Shown here: one piece after another, positions 18,564 through 26,566 of the stretch
Layout of the letters: each line of letters opens with the position of its first letter
How positions within the stretch are numbered: the first letter of the stretch is position 1
Assembly: GCF_900111405.1 (NCBI RefSeq)
Contig: NZ_FOHJ01000002.1
Span: 251,631-315,630 of the forward strand
DNA: 64,000 nucleotides
Reading direction: 5' to 3'
DNA from: Salinibacillus kushneri
Lineage (GTDB): Bacteria; Bacillota; Bacilli; Bacillales; Alkalibacillaceae
The notes under the pieces: model-generated
Databases searched by the model: none
What the model saw: only the letters and a program-made list of their open reading frames with translations
What the model was told of the DNA's origin: nothing
Made by a program: the position numbers and the translations under genes

Positions 18564-19133
18564 TTGGAAAAACATGAAACAAATAAAGAAGATTGGGAGA
18601 AACATGAAGAAACACTGGAAAAATTCATACAGGTAATTGCAAAAAATATGAGTTTATATGGAATAACTGCTTCAGTGGGTCGTTTATACGGCACTCTATA
18701 TTTTTCTAATGAACCTATGACGCTGGATAATATGCGTGATGCTTTAAAAATGAGTAAAACTAGCATGTCTACAGGTGTAAGATCATTATCAGAAATGAAG
18801 ATGGTTGAGCCTTCCTTTAAGAAGGGAATGCGAAAAGACTTATATAAATCGGAGGAGGATTGGTATAAATCCTTCACTTCTCTTTTCGGAAATCGTTGGC
18901 GACACCATACAGAGACTAATATTGAGGAAGCAGAGGAAACCATCCATGAATTAGAAAAATTAAAAGAGCAAACGGATGATGTAACACTGAAGCAAACAAT
19001 AGAATATGACATTGAAAAGCTCGAATATGCCAAGAATTATTATTCCTGGTTGATGAAATTCATACGCGTTGTCGAATCTGGTGAAATCTTTAAATATGTA
19101 CCAAAAGATTCGAATGAACAAGGTGAAAAATAA
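18564..19133 (+). CDS. GbsR/OpcR-family transcriptional regulator
   Basis: 189-aa MarR-type winged helix protein. The family core is clear: [20 protein letters not shown] (recognition helix region) and [20 protein letters not shown]. GbsR senses choline and controls betaine synthesis and uptake in B. subtilis. An ATG at 18510 is in frame, but GGAGGG lies 7 nt before TTG 18564, and that start gives the usual family length. No gbsAB neighbours: it is inserted between yhaN and yhaM, so its targets are probably elsewhere. A paralogue is encoded at 28597-29106. Confidence 0.85.
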   Translation: MEKHETNKEDWEKHEETLEKFIQVIAKNMSLYGITASVGRLYGTLYFSNEPMTLDNMRDALKMSKTSMSTGVRSLSEMKMVEPSFKKGMRKDLYKSEEDWYKSFTSLFGNRWRHHTETNIEEAEETIHELEKLKEQTDDVTLKQTIEYDIEKLEYAKNYYSWLMKFIRVVESGEIFKYVPKDSNEQGEK

Positions 19134-19180
19134 AGGAATTTTTACTATACACTCTGATGAAAAATGGGAGAGGGATTGAA

Positions 19181-20131
19181 TTGTTAAAAGAAATTGGCTA
19201 TGTCGAAGTTGGTCAGCCTTTTGAAGGATTTTTACTAATAAAATCAGCCACGAAAGGTGTAGCTAGTAATGGCAAGCCTTTTTTAACGTTGATCTTACAG
19301 GATAGCTCAGGAGAAATTGAAGCTAAGCTTTGGGAAGCTACAGATGAAGATGAAAAAACGTTCAAACAAGAGCAGATAGTGAAGGTTTCAGGTGACATAA
19401 GCCAGTTTCGCGGGAAGCCTCAGCTTAAAATCCAGCAGATTCGACCTTCGCAGCCCACTGACGGTGTAAGACTTCAGGATTTTCTGGCAAAAGCGCCTGT
19501 TGAGGTGAGTCAATTAGAAGAGCGCCTGACTGAGGCTATTTTTGAAATGGAAAATCCAAATATTCAAAGAATAGTAAGATATTTTATAAAAAAATATGAA
19601 AAGAATCTTTTTCTATTTCCAGCGGCTGTAAAGAATCACCATGAATATGTTTCAGGTCTTGCTCATCACATTTGTTCTATGTTGAACATTGCTAAAGGAC
19701 TTAAAAAGCAATATGATGATATCAATATAGATTTATTATATGCAGGGATAATCCTTCATGATTTGGGAAAGATCACCGAATTGTCTGGCTCTGTGGCTCC
19801 TAACTATACAACAGAAGGAAAGCTCTTAGGTCATATTTCCATTATGGCTGAGGAAATTGGAAAAGCTGCAGAGGAATTAAGTATAGATGGGGAAGAAGTG
19901 CTGTTATTAAAGCATATGATTCTGAGCCATCATAGTAAGGGAGAATGGGGAAGTCCCAAGCCTCCCCTAATTAGAGAAGCAGAGATTCTTCATTTAATAG
20001 ATTTAATTGATGCAAAGATGAATATGATGAACCGGACGCTGCGTAAAACAAAACCGGGTGAATTTACGGAACGAATTTTTGCGTTGGATAACCGTAGCTT
20101 TTATCGACCTCTCCTTGAAGGAAATGATTAG
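19181..20131 (+). CDS. yhaM: 3'-5' exoribonuclease YhaM
   Basis: 316 aa. The N-terminal OB-fold (about residues 15-95, with [18 protein letters not shown]) binds nucleic acid; the central HD domain has [11 protein letters not shown] and [13 protein letters not shown], giving the metal His and Asp residues. YhaM degrades RNA 3' to 5' and also acts on single-stranded DNA. TTG start at 19181 behind GGGAGAGGG reproduces the usual YhaM N-terminus ([12 protein letters not shown]); an ATG 24 nt upstream is less likely. Confidence 0.92.
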   Translation: MLKEIGYVEVGQPFEGFLLIKSATKGVASNGKPFLTLILQDSSGEIEAKLWEATDEDEKTFKQEQIVKVSGDISQFRGKPQLKIQQIRPSQPTDGVRLQDFLAKAPVEVSQLEERLTEAIFEMENPNIQRIVRYFIKKYEKNLFLFPAAVKNHHEYVSGLAHHICSMLNIAKGLKKQYDDINIDLLYAGIILHDLGKITELSGSVAPNYTTEGKLLGHISIMAEEIGKAAEELSIDGEEVLLLKHMILSHHSKGEWGSPKPPLIREAEILHLIDLIDAKMNMMNRTLRKTKPGEFTERIFALDNRSFYRPLLEGND

Positions 20132-20199
20132 TTCTATTTTTTTGTGTAACTGCATAGGTTTGTACAAAAGATAGACTAGGGAGGGAGGAGGATCCTGAC

Positions 20200-20424
20200 A
20201 TGATGATTGGTCCATTTCCTTGGTGGATTGCTGTTTTAATTGGCCTTATCATTTTTAGCGGTTATATGTCTTTTAGGGCTATTCGTTCCGAAATGAAATT
20301 GGAGCATGAGTTTATTAAAAAAGAAGGTCAGGTATATATGGATCGAATCCAGGATGAAAGGAATCGCAGAAGGCAAACGAATCCTTCTGATGAAGAAAGG
20401 GAAAGAGAACAATCTATTAGTTGA
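20200..20424 (+). CDS. yhaL: Sporulation protein YhaL
   Basis: 74-residue membrane peptide: a single N-terminal helix (WWIAVLIGLIIFSGYM), then a charged cytoplasmic tail with EHEFIKKEGQVYMDRI, matching YhaL, a sporulation-associated protein of unknown mechanism. GGGAGGAGG site. Follows yhaM and precedes prsA (convergent) as in B. subtilis. Confidence 0.85.
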   Translation: MMIGPFPWWIAVLIGLIIFSGYMSFRAIRSEMKLEHEFIKKEGQVYMDRIQDERNRRRQTNPSDEEREREQSIS

Positions 20425-20426
20425 TA

Positions 20427-20474
20427 AAGCCTTGCGAAACCATTAAATTGGTTTTGCCAAGGCTCTTTTTTTAT
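20427..20474 (+). terminator. Rho-independent terminator of yhaL
   Basis: AGCCTTG.(c)GAAACC / GGTTTTG.CAAGGCT stem and TTTTTTT tail immediately after the yhaL stop. Confidence 0.85.
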
Positions 20475-20528
20475 ACAGAGCTTTAGTGAGGATTGGAATT
20501 TACATTAGATACTGAAAGAGTAAATATG

Positions 20529-20564
20529 AAAACTCGTATTCCGTTTATACGGAATACGAGTTTT
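20529..20564. terminator. Terminator of prsA (bidirectional palindrome)
   Basis: Perfect 16-bp stem AAAACTCGTATTCCGT / ACGGAATACGAGTTTT with a TTAT loop; A- and T-rich flanks allow function on both strands. It sits 22 nt beyond the prsA stop. Confidence 0.85.
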
Positions 20565-20586
20565 AGGTTTGGTATGCTTCTTCTAT

Positions 20587-21531
20587 TTATTCATTGTTCC
20601 CATTGTTTTCATTACTTCCACTGTCTCCGCTATTTCCGCTGTTTTCATTATTACCAGTACTACTATTGTTTTTAAACATGTCTTTATATTCATCAATTTT
20701 CACGTCAATATTTGCATCATCAATCAATTTTTGTACTTTTTCCTGAGCCTTTTGCTGATCACCTTGCACTTGTTCCATGGCTAAAGTACGGCGAATTTCT
20801 TCCTTCATATCTTCAAGGGGTTCAAGCTCTTTTTCTACATCGCGCTTATCTGTCACTTTAATCACGTGCCAGCCATTTGAAGATTGAACAGGTTCACTTA
20901 GCTCCCCTGGTTCAAGATTGAATGCTGCATCTTTAAAAGGAGCTACATAGTTGTCGGTAATCTTAATGAAACCGAGTGAGCCACCTTCAGAAGCGGAGCC
21001 TGGATCTTGTGAATTTTCTTTTGCAAGTTTAGCAAAGTCTGCACCTTCAGCTAATTGGTCAATCATTTCTTGAGCTTTTTTCTTTTCATTCACTAAGATA
21101 TGACTTACTTCTACTTCGTATTGCATACGGTTATAACGTTTTTGAATAGCTTCGTCCGAAATTTCAATACCGTCTGTTAAAGCTTGTTCATAAAGCATGT
21201 TGAATTTTAGTTGCTCACGAAATGCTTTTTCATCTTTAAAGTTGTTTTGCTGTAGAAACATTTCAAACTGATCACCCATCTGATCTTTGTACTCTTTAAT
21301 TTGTGAATCAATTTCTTCTTTAGGGGCATCGTATTTATCCTCAAGAACCTGGGTAACCACCATATTATTTAGTACATTTTCACCAGCAGTTGATTTTAAT
21401 TCTTCATAAAATTCATCTTTTGTAATGTTTCCAGCTTCCGTCTCCACTACAACTTCTCCATTATCTTGAGAGCATGCTGCGAGGGCTAGTACAAAAATAG
21501 CCAAAATGGATCCAATGGCAAGTTTTTTCAT
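20587..21531 (-). CDS. prsA: PrsA foldase lipoprotein
   Basis: 314-aa membrane-anchored peptidyl-prolyl isomerase that helps secreted proteins fold at the membrane-wall interface. Signal peptide with lipobox LAAC (Cys20), N-terminal chaperone part, central parvulin domain (about residues 135-230: VSHILVNEKKKA, GSLGFIK, SSNGWHVIKV), C-terminal helical part, and an unusual Asn/Gly/Ser-rich low-complexity tail (NNENSGNSGDSGSNENNGNN). TAGGAG site before the ATG. Confidence 0.95.
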   Translation of the reverse strand: MKKLAIGSILAIFVLALAACSQDNGEVVVETEAGNITKDEFYEELKSTAGENVLNNMVVTQVLEDKYDAPKEEIDSQIKEYKDQMGDQFEMFLQQNNFKDEKAFREQLKFNMLYEQALTDGIEISDEAIQKRYNRMQYEVEVSHILVNEKKKAQEMIDQLAEGADFAKLAKENSQDPGSASEGGSLGFIKITDNYVAPFKDAAFNLEPGELSEPVQSSNGWHVIKVTDKRDVEKELEPLEDMKEEIRRTLAMEQVQGDQQKAQEKVQKLIDDANIDVKIDEYKDMFKNNSSTGNNENSGNSGDSGSNENNGNNE

Positions 21532-21719
21532 GTTAACACTCCTAATCCTTGTTCATTTATAAATGGTCTCTCATCAATATAACATATTTTAAATGGAATA
21601 CATAGTTAATTTCCCCTGTAGATTTTATCATTATAAGGGATTTTTTAATTCCGTTCGTTTGTTCTAACAAAAATATTTTATTGTATGGGGGATGCGCCTA
21701 CTCACTTTTTCTAAAAATA

Positions 21720-21728
21720 CATAAGTTA
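21720..21728 (+). promoter_or_regulatory. Possible sigma-K -10 element
   Basis: CATAAGTTA fits the sigma-K -10 pattern CATANNNTA 30 bases before the YjcZ-like ATG; an AC about 18 nt upstream could be the short -35. Weak evidence by motif alone. Confidence 0.35.
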
Positions 21729-21757
21729 GTAGTGTAAATATTTAAGGAGGTGCTCGT

Positions 21758-21847
21758 ATGGGTTACGGATATGGATACGGCGGAGGTTTTGCGCTAATCG
21801 TTGTATTGTTTATTCTCTTAATTATTGTAGGTGCAGCTTGGTATTAA
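21758..21847 (+). CDS. YjcZ-family sporulation peptide
   Basis: 29-residue peptide: a Gly/Tyr-rich head (MGYGYGYGGGFA) and one hydrophobic helix (LIVVLFILLIIVGAAWY), the standard YjcZ pattern found in multiple copies in spore formers. AAGGAGG site 7 nt before the ATG and a terminator right behind support a real gene. Probably expressed in the mother cell; function unknown. Confidence 0.85.
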   Translation: MGYGYGYGGGFALIVVLFILLIIVGAAWY

Positions 21848-21857
21848 TACAAATTAA

Positions 21858-21890
21858 AAAAAGGGAAGCCCATTTTTGGCTTCCCTTTTA
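21858..21890 (+). terminator. Rho-independent terminator
   Basis: AAAGGGAAGCC / GGCTTCCCTTT stem with a 7-nt loop and T tail behind the YjcZ-like gene. Confidence 0.88.
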
Positions 21891-21942
21891 TATGTTCTGA
21901 TTACTAATTTAAAAACTTGTAAACCACCTTACTTTAGCTCGT

Positions 21943-22200
21943 CCTCCGCTTTTCGTTGTCCGGCTTCGGCTCCTAGGTCTGAGCGGACATAAGCCAAAGC
22001 CATTCCGTGGCGAAAAACATGTCCACTCCATGTCTTCGGTTTATACCGCCAGACCTAACCAGTCGCCTCCGCTTTTCGTTGTCCGGCTTCGGCTCCTAGG
22101 CCTGGGCGGACATAAGCCAAAGCCATTCCGTGGCGAAAAACATGTCCACTCCATGTCTTTGGCTTATACCGCCAGACCTGACCAGTCGCCTCCGCTTTTC
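21943..22200. repeat. Tandem 123-bp intergenic repeat (2 units plus 12 bases)
   Basis: Units at 21943-22065 and 22066-22188, plus the first 12 bases of a third at 22189-22200. The units differ at five positions, all transitions (about 96% identity). Within a unit, AGGTCTG.GCGG.ATAA..CC pairs with its complement near the right end, so each unit folds back; two of the changes improve the pairing in unit 2. The last bases abut the stop codon of the gene at 22200. No coding frame runs through it. Confidence 0.85.
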
Positions 22201-22382
22201 TAACCTAAATATAGGACTTCTATATAGGAGGAAATGAGTAAGATGGTGATGGAAATGTTAATGGTTTTGAATACTTTTTGTGATTTATCTGTAGACATTT
22301 CTGTTTTTAAACATAATGAATGAGTTAGTGAATTGAAAATATATAATGTAAATATAGCAAATGGTACATAAAATAACAGCAT
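22200..22382 (-). CDS. Small two-helix membrane protein, function unknown
   Basis: 60 aa with two hydrophobic helices (MLLFYVPFAIFTLYIF and INISITILLISSYIEVLYL) joined by a short polar loop. AAGGGAGGG lies 6 nt before the ATG at 22382; a longer in-frame start at 22403 would place this site inside the gene. The stop codon abuts the tandem repeat, so the 3' end may have been altered by repeat insertion. No family recognised. Confidence 0.55.
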   Translation of the reverse strand: MLLFYVPFAIFTLYIFNSLTHSLCLKTEMSTDKSQKVFKTINISITILLISSYIEVLYLG

Positions 22383-22463
22383 ATTTTTCCCTCCCTTATG
22401 CACCTATAAATCACTTTATCAAAAAATATGATAATTGAACAGATATAATGATAAGGAAATAGG

Positions 22464-22492
22464 AAAGCACCCTTCTCAAGGGTGCTTTTTTT
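22464..22492 (+). terminator. Terminator-like hairpin overlapping a 3' coding end
   Basis: AAAGCACCCTT / AAGGGTGCTTT stem, 3-nt loop, T-run on the plus strand. On the minus strand it contains the last codons and the stop of the DUF3267-like gene, followed by a weak T-rich tail, so it may terminate in both directions. Confidence 0.7.
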
Positions 22493-23027
22493 GAATCAGT
22501 ATATCATACCCATCTTTTGCGTCTTCTATTTTACATTTTTTTGGTGCTTTTAAAAACTGTTTAATATAAAAGAAGTCTTTAAAGGACATTCCAATATTTA
22601 GAGCAACAAATAAAAGAATATAAGGATAATAGTTGCCAAGAACAGCACCAGTAATTAATCCTGGAACGGTCAGAAAAAGTGTGGGTCCAAACCACATAAA
22701 TATTGATGGCTTCTTAGATAAGGAGGACCGTGGTCTGACTCTTAATATTGGGATACATTTAAAGGCCAAATCCCAATTAATCTTTGTTCTCTTATAGCAG
22801 AGAATTAAGGGAATTACATGGGCCATTTGATGAACAGTTGGTAATGTCATTAAAATAATGAGCAAAGGAATGAACCCATGATCTTTAATAACGATATTCT
22901 GATGATAAATGGAATAAGGTAGAAATAGTAAAATGAATGTAAAGAAAGCTAGAAAACTAGACATTAAATACAATCTGCTCTGACCAAACTCTCTTGTAAC
23001 ATTAACGGTTTTCCAACAATTATTCAT
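22476..23027 (-). CDS. DUF3267-like membrane protein (degenerate zincin)
   Basis: 183 aa with about four hydrophobic segments. Layout and size match the DUF3267 putative zincin peptidases found near hpr in Bacillales. The segment LPTVHQMAHVIPL occupies the place of the expected HExxH zinc motif, with Gln in the Glu position, so peptidase activity is doubtful. Its 3' end overlaps a hairpin. Family assignment is moderate. Confidence 0.6.
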   Translation of the reverse strand: MNNCWKTVNVTREFGQSRLYLMSSFLAFFTFILLFLPYSIYHQNIVIKDHGFIPLLIILMTLPTVHQMAHVIPLILCYKRTKINWDLAFKCIPILRVRPRSSLSKKPSIFMWFGPTLFLTVPGLITGAVLGNYYPYILLFVALNIGMSFKDFFYIKQFLKAPKKCKIEDAKDGYDILIQKKHP

Positions 23028-23245
23028 TGCAGGTCCCCCCTTACTACATGCTGTATTTATTTCTATAAGTTTGTTGTCCTCAAGGAATAATACTCGCTTT
23101 TAGTACGAAAATCAATACTTTTTATAAAAAAAGTAGAAGGATTTAACAAAGTTAATACAACAGTATGTAAGGAGGCTTAATCTAATCCAGAATATCCTAT
23201 GTTTTGTAAGGGAAAAAGTGAATAGATTCAAGACATGGTCAATAA

Positions 23246-23794
23246 CTATTTACCGGAAACATTAGGATCTGTTACAGTTTCTTTTACCACATTTTGAATA
23301 GAGCGATTAAAGATGTCCATATAATCATCCCCATAGATATCACGAATAACAGCAATCATGTCCTGAAATTCAGGGAACTTACCATAGAGTTCCTTCAATT
23401 TCAAGGAACCGTTTACAACTCTATTATTATCAACGTTATGGGACTCCAGGATTTCCTCCAGAAGTTCATTTCCCTTTTCTGTTAATTCCACATAAGTGTT
23501 TCGCTTATCGTTTTCTTTTTTGGAAAAGGTTAATAAGCCTCTTTCCTCTAAGTTCTTTGAAAAATTGAAGGCTGTTGATACATGCATAACGCCAAATTTA
23601 GAAATCTCTGATATACTTGATCCTTTTAAATGATAGGCAATTAATAAAATATGATGTTCATTTATATTTAAGCCAAAGGGTTTTACCCATTCCTGCCAGT
23701 CCTTTTCTATAGCCTTCCATAATGCTTTACTCAGCTGGGTCATTTTATGACTATAAATAATCGCTTCTTCTATGGAATAACGTTCGCTACTCAT
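23246..23794 (-). CDS. hpr: Transition-state regulator Hpr (ScoC)
   Basis: 182-aa MarR-type repressor; in B. subtilis Hpr represses extracellular protease and sporulation genes and modulates peptide transport. The N-terminus ([20 protein letters not shown]) and the winged-helix region ([20 protein letters not shown]) are characteristic. GAGGGAG site 9 nt before the ATG. Length (203 aa in B. subtilis) is slightly short at the C-terminus. Shares its neighbourhood with prsA and yhaH as in B. subtilis. Confidence 0.92.
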   Translation of the reverse strand: MSSERYSIEEAIIYSHKMTQLSKALWKAIEKDWQEWVKPFGLNINEHHILLIAYHLKGSSISEISKFGVMHVSTAFNFSKNLEERGLLTFSKKENDKRNTYVELTEKGNELLEEILESHNVDNNRVVNGSLKLKELYGKFPEFQDMIAVIRDIYGDDYMDIFNRSIQNVVKETVTDPNVSGK

Positions 23795-23886
23795 GCTATC
23801 ACTCCCTCTAGTAATATCGCTTAATTTCTATTATGCCAGTAAAATGAAGATTAATAAAGTTTATTTTTCAAAATATTTTTGAATTC

Positions 23887-23930
23887 AAAAAAGCATCAAA
23901 TGGTGTTTAAACCCTATTTGATGCTTCCTT
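23887..23930 (-). terminator. Terminator of the sigma/anti-sigma operon
   Basis: AAGCATCAAAT / ATTTGATGCTT stem (23891-23926) with a 14-nt loop; on the minus strand it is followed by TTTTTT, just beyond the anti-sigma gene. Confidence 0.8.
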
Positions 23931-23934
23931 TTCT

Positions 23935-24633
23935 TCACTTCCATATTTCCCGATTATTTAATTGTACAGCTCGGAATTCGTAGCTGCTAATGGGATTTTG
24001 ATTAAACTGATTCGTTAAAATCAATCGGTAAAATTCCTGTAATTGATGATCTTTAATATAAAAATATTTATGTTCGTTATTTAAATTGATTGGTCCCTTT
24101 GAAATCGTAGAATGAGATGTTTCGATGTCCGCTCTCATTCGTTCTTGTAAATCTTCATCTATGTAGAGAATCATTTCTTTGCGAACAGGATTATACCATG
24201 CATAACCTTTATTATCACCGCTAGATGTATGGACTAAATCATAAATTTCTGTATCCGTATCGATTACAAAGCTTTCAGATTGGGCATTTTTCGTTGTATT
24301 CGGAGCCGTTTCATGATTGGTTATCCTACCTCCAGTGAAAAAACCTGTCATAAACAGAAGAGCAGCAATTGAGGCAACCATTATTCCTTTATACCACGTT
24401 TTGAAATACCGCTTTCGATTATGTTGAACATTAGCGGATAATTGTTTCCAGATATGTTTTTGCTGTGTTTCAGGTATGTCAACTTCTTCATTTAAAGTGT
24501 GGGTCCAGAAGTGATGCAGTTCTTTACATTGAGAACAGACGTTTAAATGATTTTGGACTTCTTCTGCTTTTTCCCGGGAAAGTTCATGCTCAATATAATC
24601 AATGATGGTTTCTTCAGTCAAATGGTTACGCAT
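23935..24633 (-). CDS. Anti-sigma factor with putative zinc finger
   Basis: About 232 aa. The N-terminal zf-HC2-type domain has HLNVCSQCKE, the HxxxCxxC signature of zinc anti-sigma domains; one membrane helix follows (IMVASIAALLFMTGFFTGG, about residue 90-108), then an extracytoplasmic C-terminal domain of ~120 residues I do not recognise, which may be the sensor. The start is ambiguous (ATG 24633, or GTG 24636 or 24645); all overlap the end of the sigma gene, so the two are co-translated. Confidence 0.85.
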   Translation of the reverse strand: MRNHLTEETIIDYIEHELSREKAEEVQNHLNVCSQCKELHHFWTHTLNEEVDIPETQQKHIWKQLSANVQHNRKRYFKTWYKGIMVASIAALLFMTGFFTGGRITNHETAPNTTKNAQSESFVIDTDTEIYDLVHTSSGDNKGYAWYNPVRKEMILYIDEDLQERMRADIETSHSTISKGPINLNNEHKYFYIKDHQLQEFYRLILTNQFNQNPISSYEFRAVQLNNREIWK

Positions 24634-25207
24634 CACGGTGATCACCTCTTTGTAAATCCTGCGGTGCTAAATAATATTTTTTTAAATTTCGAAGGCCATA
24701 ACGGATTAAGGATTTTACCGTGCCTAATGGGCGATTTAGTCTTTCTGCTGTTTCTCTGTGAGACAGGGATTCAATATAATTTAAATAAACAGCTTGTCGT
24801 TGAGCTGAAGGAAGGTGTTGAAGAGCCTCATTTAATTGTTTTTTATCAAACTTTGCCAGTGCAATATCTTCCGTATTTTTTTCGATTGCTTCGTCTTGAT
24901 AGCTGAGCTGATCCTTAAGGATGATTTTATTTTTCTTACGGATATAATCGATGGCCCTGCTTTTAGCCCGAACGGCTAACCAGGACTTAACACTTCCTCG
25001 ATTTGGACGATAGGTATGTGCTTTACGATAGTATTCAAGGAATAAATCGTGGCATAAATCAGCCGTATCCTCGTGATTTTTCAAGATGGCATAAACCACT
25101 TTATAAATAAACTGGAAATGCCGTTCATACAAAATTTTAAAAGCATCCCATGATCCCTTTTGTATACCATTCATGAGCTCCTCATCCGTCTTTTTTTTCT
25201 CCAACAT
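24626..25207 (-). CDS. ECF-family RNA polymerase sigma factor
   Basis: 193 aa. Region 2 (AFKILYERHFQFIYKVVYAI, DLCHDLFLEYY, WLAVRAKSRAIDYIRK) and region 4 (ALQHLPSAQRQAVYLNYIE, RPLGTVKSLIRYGL) in the standard order, typical of a SigM/SigW-like extracytoplasmic function sigma factor. Overlaps its anti-sigma gene by 8 nt. The divergent neighbour encodes an envelope protein and an ABC transporter, the most likely targets. Confidence 0.92.
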   Translation of the reverse strand: MLEKKKTDEELMNGIQKGSWDAFKILYERHFQFIYKVVYAILKNHEDTADLCHDLFLEYYRKAHTYRPNRGSVKSWLAVRAKSRAIDYIRKKNKIILKDQLSYQDEAIEKNTEDIALAKFDKKQLNEALQHLPSAQRQAVYLNYIESLSHRETAERLNRPLGTVKSLIRYGLRNLKKYYLAPQDLQRGDHRDA

Positions 25208-25249
25208 GCTTTCACTTCCTAAACATCATAATGGTGTATCCCTAATTAT

Positions 25250-25278
25250 TTAATAATTGGTTTTTTACCTTTTGTCAA
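25250..25278 (-). promoter_or_regulatory. Sigma-A-type promoter of the ECF sigma operon
   Basis: Read on the minus strand: TTGACA (25278-25273), 17-nt spacer, TATTAA (25255-25250), about 43 bases before the sigma start. This suggests vegetative expression in addition to any autoregulation. Confidence 0.65.
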
Positions 25279-25297
25279 CCCTTTCCAAACCCTTTAC

Positions 25298-25309
25298 CAC
25301 TTTAAAGTG
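25298..25309. promoter_or_regulatory. 12-bp palindrome, possible operator
   Basis: Perfect palindrome CACTTTAAAGTG between the divergent sigma operon and the NEW3/ABC operon, 20 bases upstream of the sigma -35. Too short to assign a regulator. Confidence 0.3.
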
Positions 25310-25400
25310 TGTGGATAGGTTACCAAAAATAAAAAATCAGTAAATCCAATTTAAAGACCGTGACGTATTAATAAAAAAATGAACAGGGAGGAATAGATTG

Positions 25401-26564
25401 ATGCTTAAACAAAAATTATTTCTGATGCTGACTGTTTTAACACTTTTGTTGTCACTATTTATGCCTCAAAAGACGAGTGCTGCTGAGGGAGTAATTTTAT
25501 ATACGCCACTAACGGGATTATCCTTAACCCCTGGCGAAACTGCAAACTATGATATTGAAATTATCAATGATTCAAATCAAGTGAAAAATTTAGAGTTTGC
25601 CATTAAGGATTTACCTAAAGAATGGAGCTCAACTATGACATCAGATGGCTATGGTGTTGATCATTTATCCGTTAAGCCGAATTCTTCGAAAAACTTTCAG
25701 CTTGATGTAGAAGTTCCCTTAAGAATCGAAAAAGGAGAGTATAATTTTGATATAACGGCAACTTCCGATACAGGAGCTGTCACTACCTTACCAATTACAG
25801 TTAACGTAACGGAAAAGGGTGTTTTCAAAACGGAATTGAACTCAGAGCAAACCAATATGGAGGGGGATGCAGAGTCAACCTTTACATATGATGTAAAATT
25901 AGTAAATCGTACAGCGAGTGAGCAGCATTATTCATTACAGGCAGATGCGCCAAACGGCTGGCAAGTGAACTTTAAAGAAGATGGTAAAGATGTAACAAGT
26001 GTAACGGTAAAATCCAATCAAACGTCAAACCTAACAGTTGAAGTAGTTCCTTCTAAGCAGTCAGGTAAGGGAACTTATGAAATTCCCATTACTGCTCAAG
26101 CCGGTGATGCCAATGCGAAGCTTACTCTTGAATCGGTGATTACAGGCAGCTATGGCTTAGAGTTAACAACACCTGATGGAAGACTAAGTTCAGATATCCA
26201 GGCAGGTGGAAAAGACGTCATTACATTACAGGTCAAAAACACGGGAACGAGCCGTCTGGAAAACGTGGAATTATCAAGTGTAAATACTCCTTCAGAATGG
26301 GATGTCAAATTTGAACCTGGAACAATTAATGAAATTCCGGCTGGAAAATCTGTTCAAGTTAAAGCAACTGTAAACGCAAGTGATAAAGCGATAGCTGGAG
26401 ACTATATAGTTGAAGCGAAGGCCTCAACACCTGAAGCAACCGCCAACGCCAAAGTACGTATGAGTGTCAAAACTTCTATGGTATGGGGATTTGTTGGCCT
26501 TGCAATTATTGTTGCTGTCGTTGTGGGTATTATCTTCCTCGTAAGAAAATATGGGAGGAGATAA
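25401..26564 (+). CDS. NEW3-domain envelope protein of an ABC transporter operon
   Basis: 388-residue exported protein. Signal peptide ending KTSAAEG, then about three tandem Ig-like beta domains of the NEW3 (COG1470) kind, each with motifs such as LTPGETANYDIEIIN, TSNLTVEVVP and GKSVQVKATVNA, then one C-terminal membrane helix (WGFVGLAIIVAVVVGIIFLV) and basic tail. Such proteins commonly sit beside ABC exporters in Firmicutes; function unproven. GGGAGG site before ATG 25401. First gene of a three-gene operon, divergent from the sigma pair. Confidence 0.82.
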   Translation: MLKQKLFLMLTVLTLLLSLFMPQKTSAAEGVILYTPLTGLSLTPGETANYDIEIINDSNQVKNLEFAIKDLPKEWSSTMTSDGYGVDHLSVKPNSSKNFQLDVEVPLRIEKGEYNFDITATSDTGAVTTLPITVNVTEKGVFKTELNSEQTNMEGDAESTFTYDVKLVNRTASEQHYSLQADAPNGWQVNFKEDGKDVTSVTVKSNQTSNLTVEVVPSKQSGKGTYEIPITAQAGDANAKLTLESVITGSYGLELTTPDGRLSSDIQAGGKDVITLQVKNTGTSRLENVELSSVNTPSEWDVKFEPGTINEIPAGKSVQVKATVNASDKAIAGDYIVEAKASTPEATANAKVRMSVKTSMVWGFVGLAIIVAVVVGIIFLVRKYGRR

Positions 26565-26566
26565 AT

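Noticed and set aside
18524-19033. 169-codon minus-strand frame, Ser-rich, opposite the GbsR-like gene
   Set aside because: Antisense shadow of a helical, charged protein; no start signals.
21943-22200. CRISPR array
   Set aside because: Only two long adjacent units with no spacers between them and no cas genes.
24547-24906. 119-codon plus-strand frame across the sigma/anti-sigma overlap
   Set aside because: Lies antisense to two well-supported genes and has no ribosome site.
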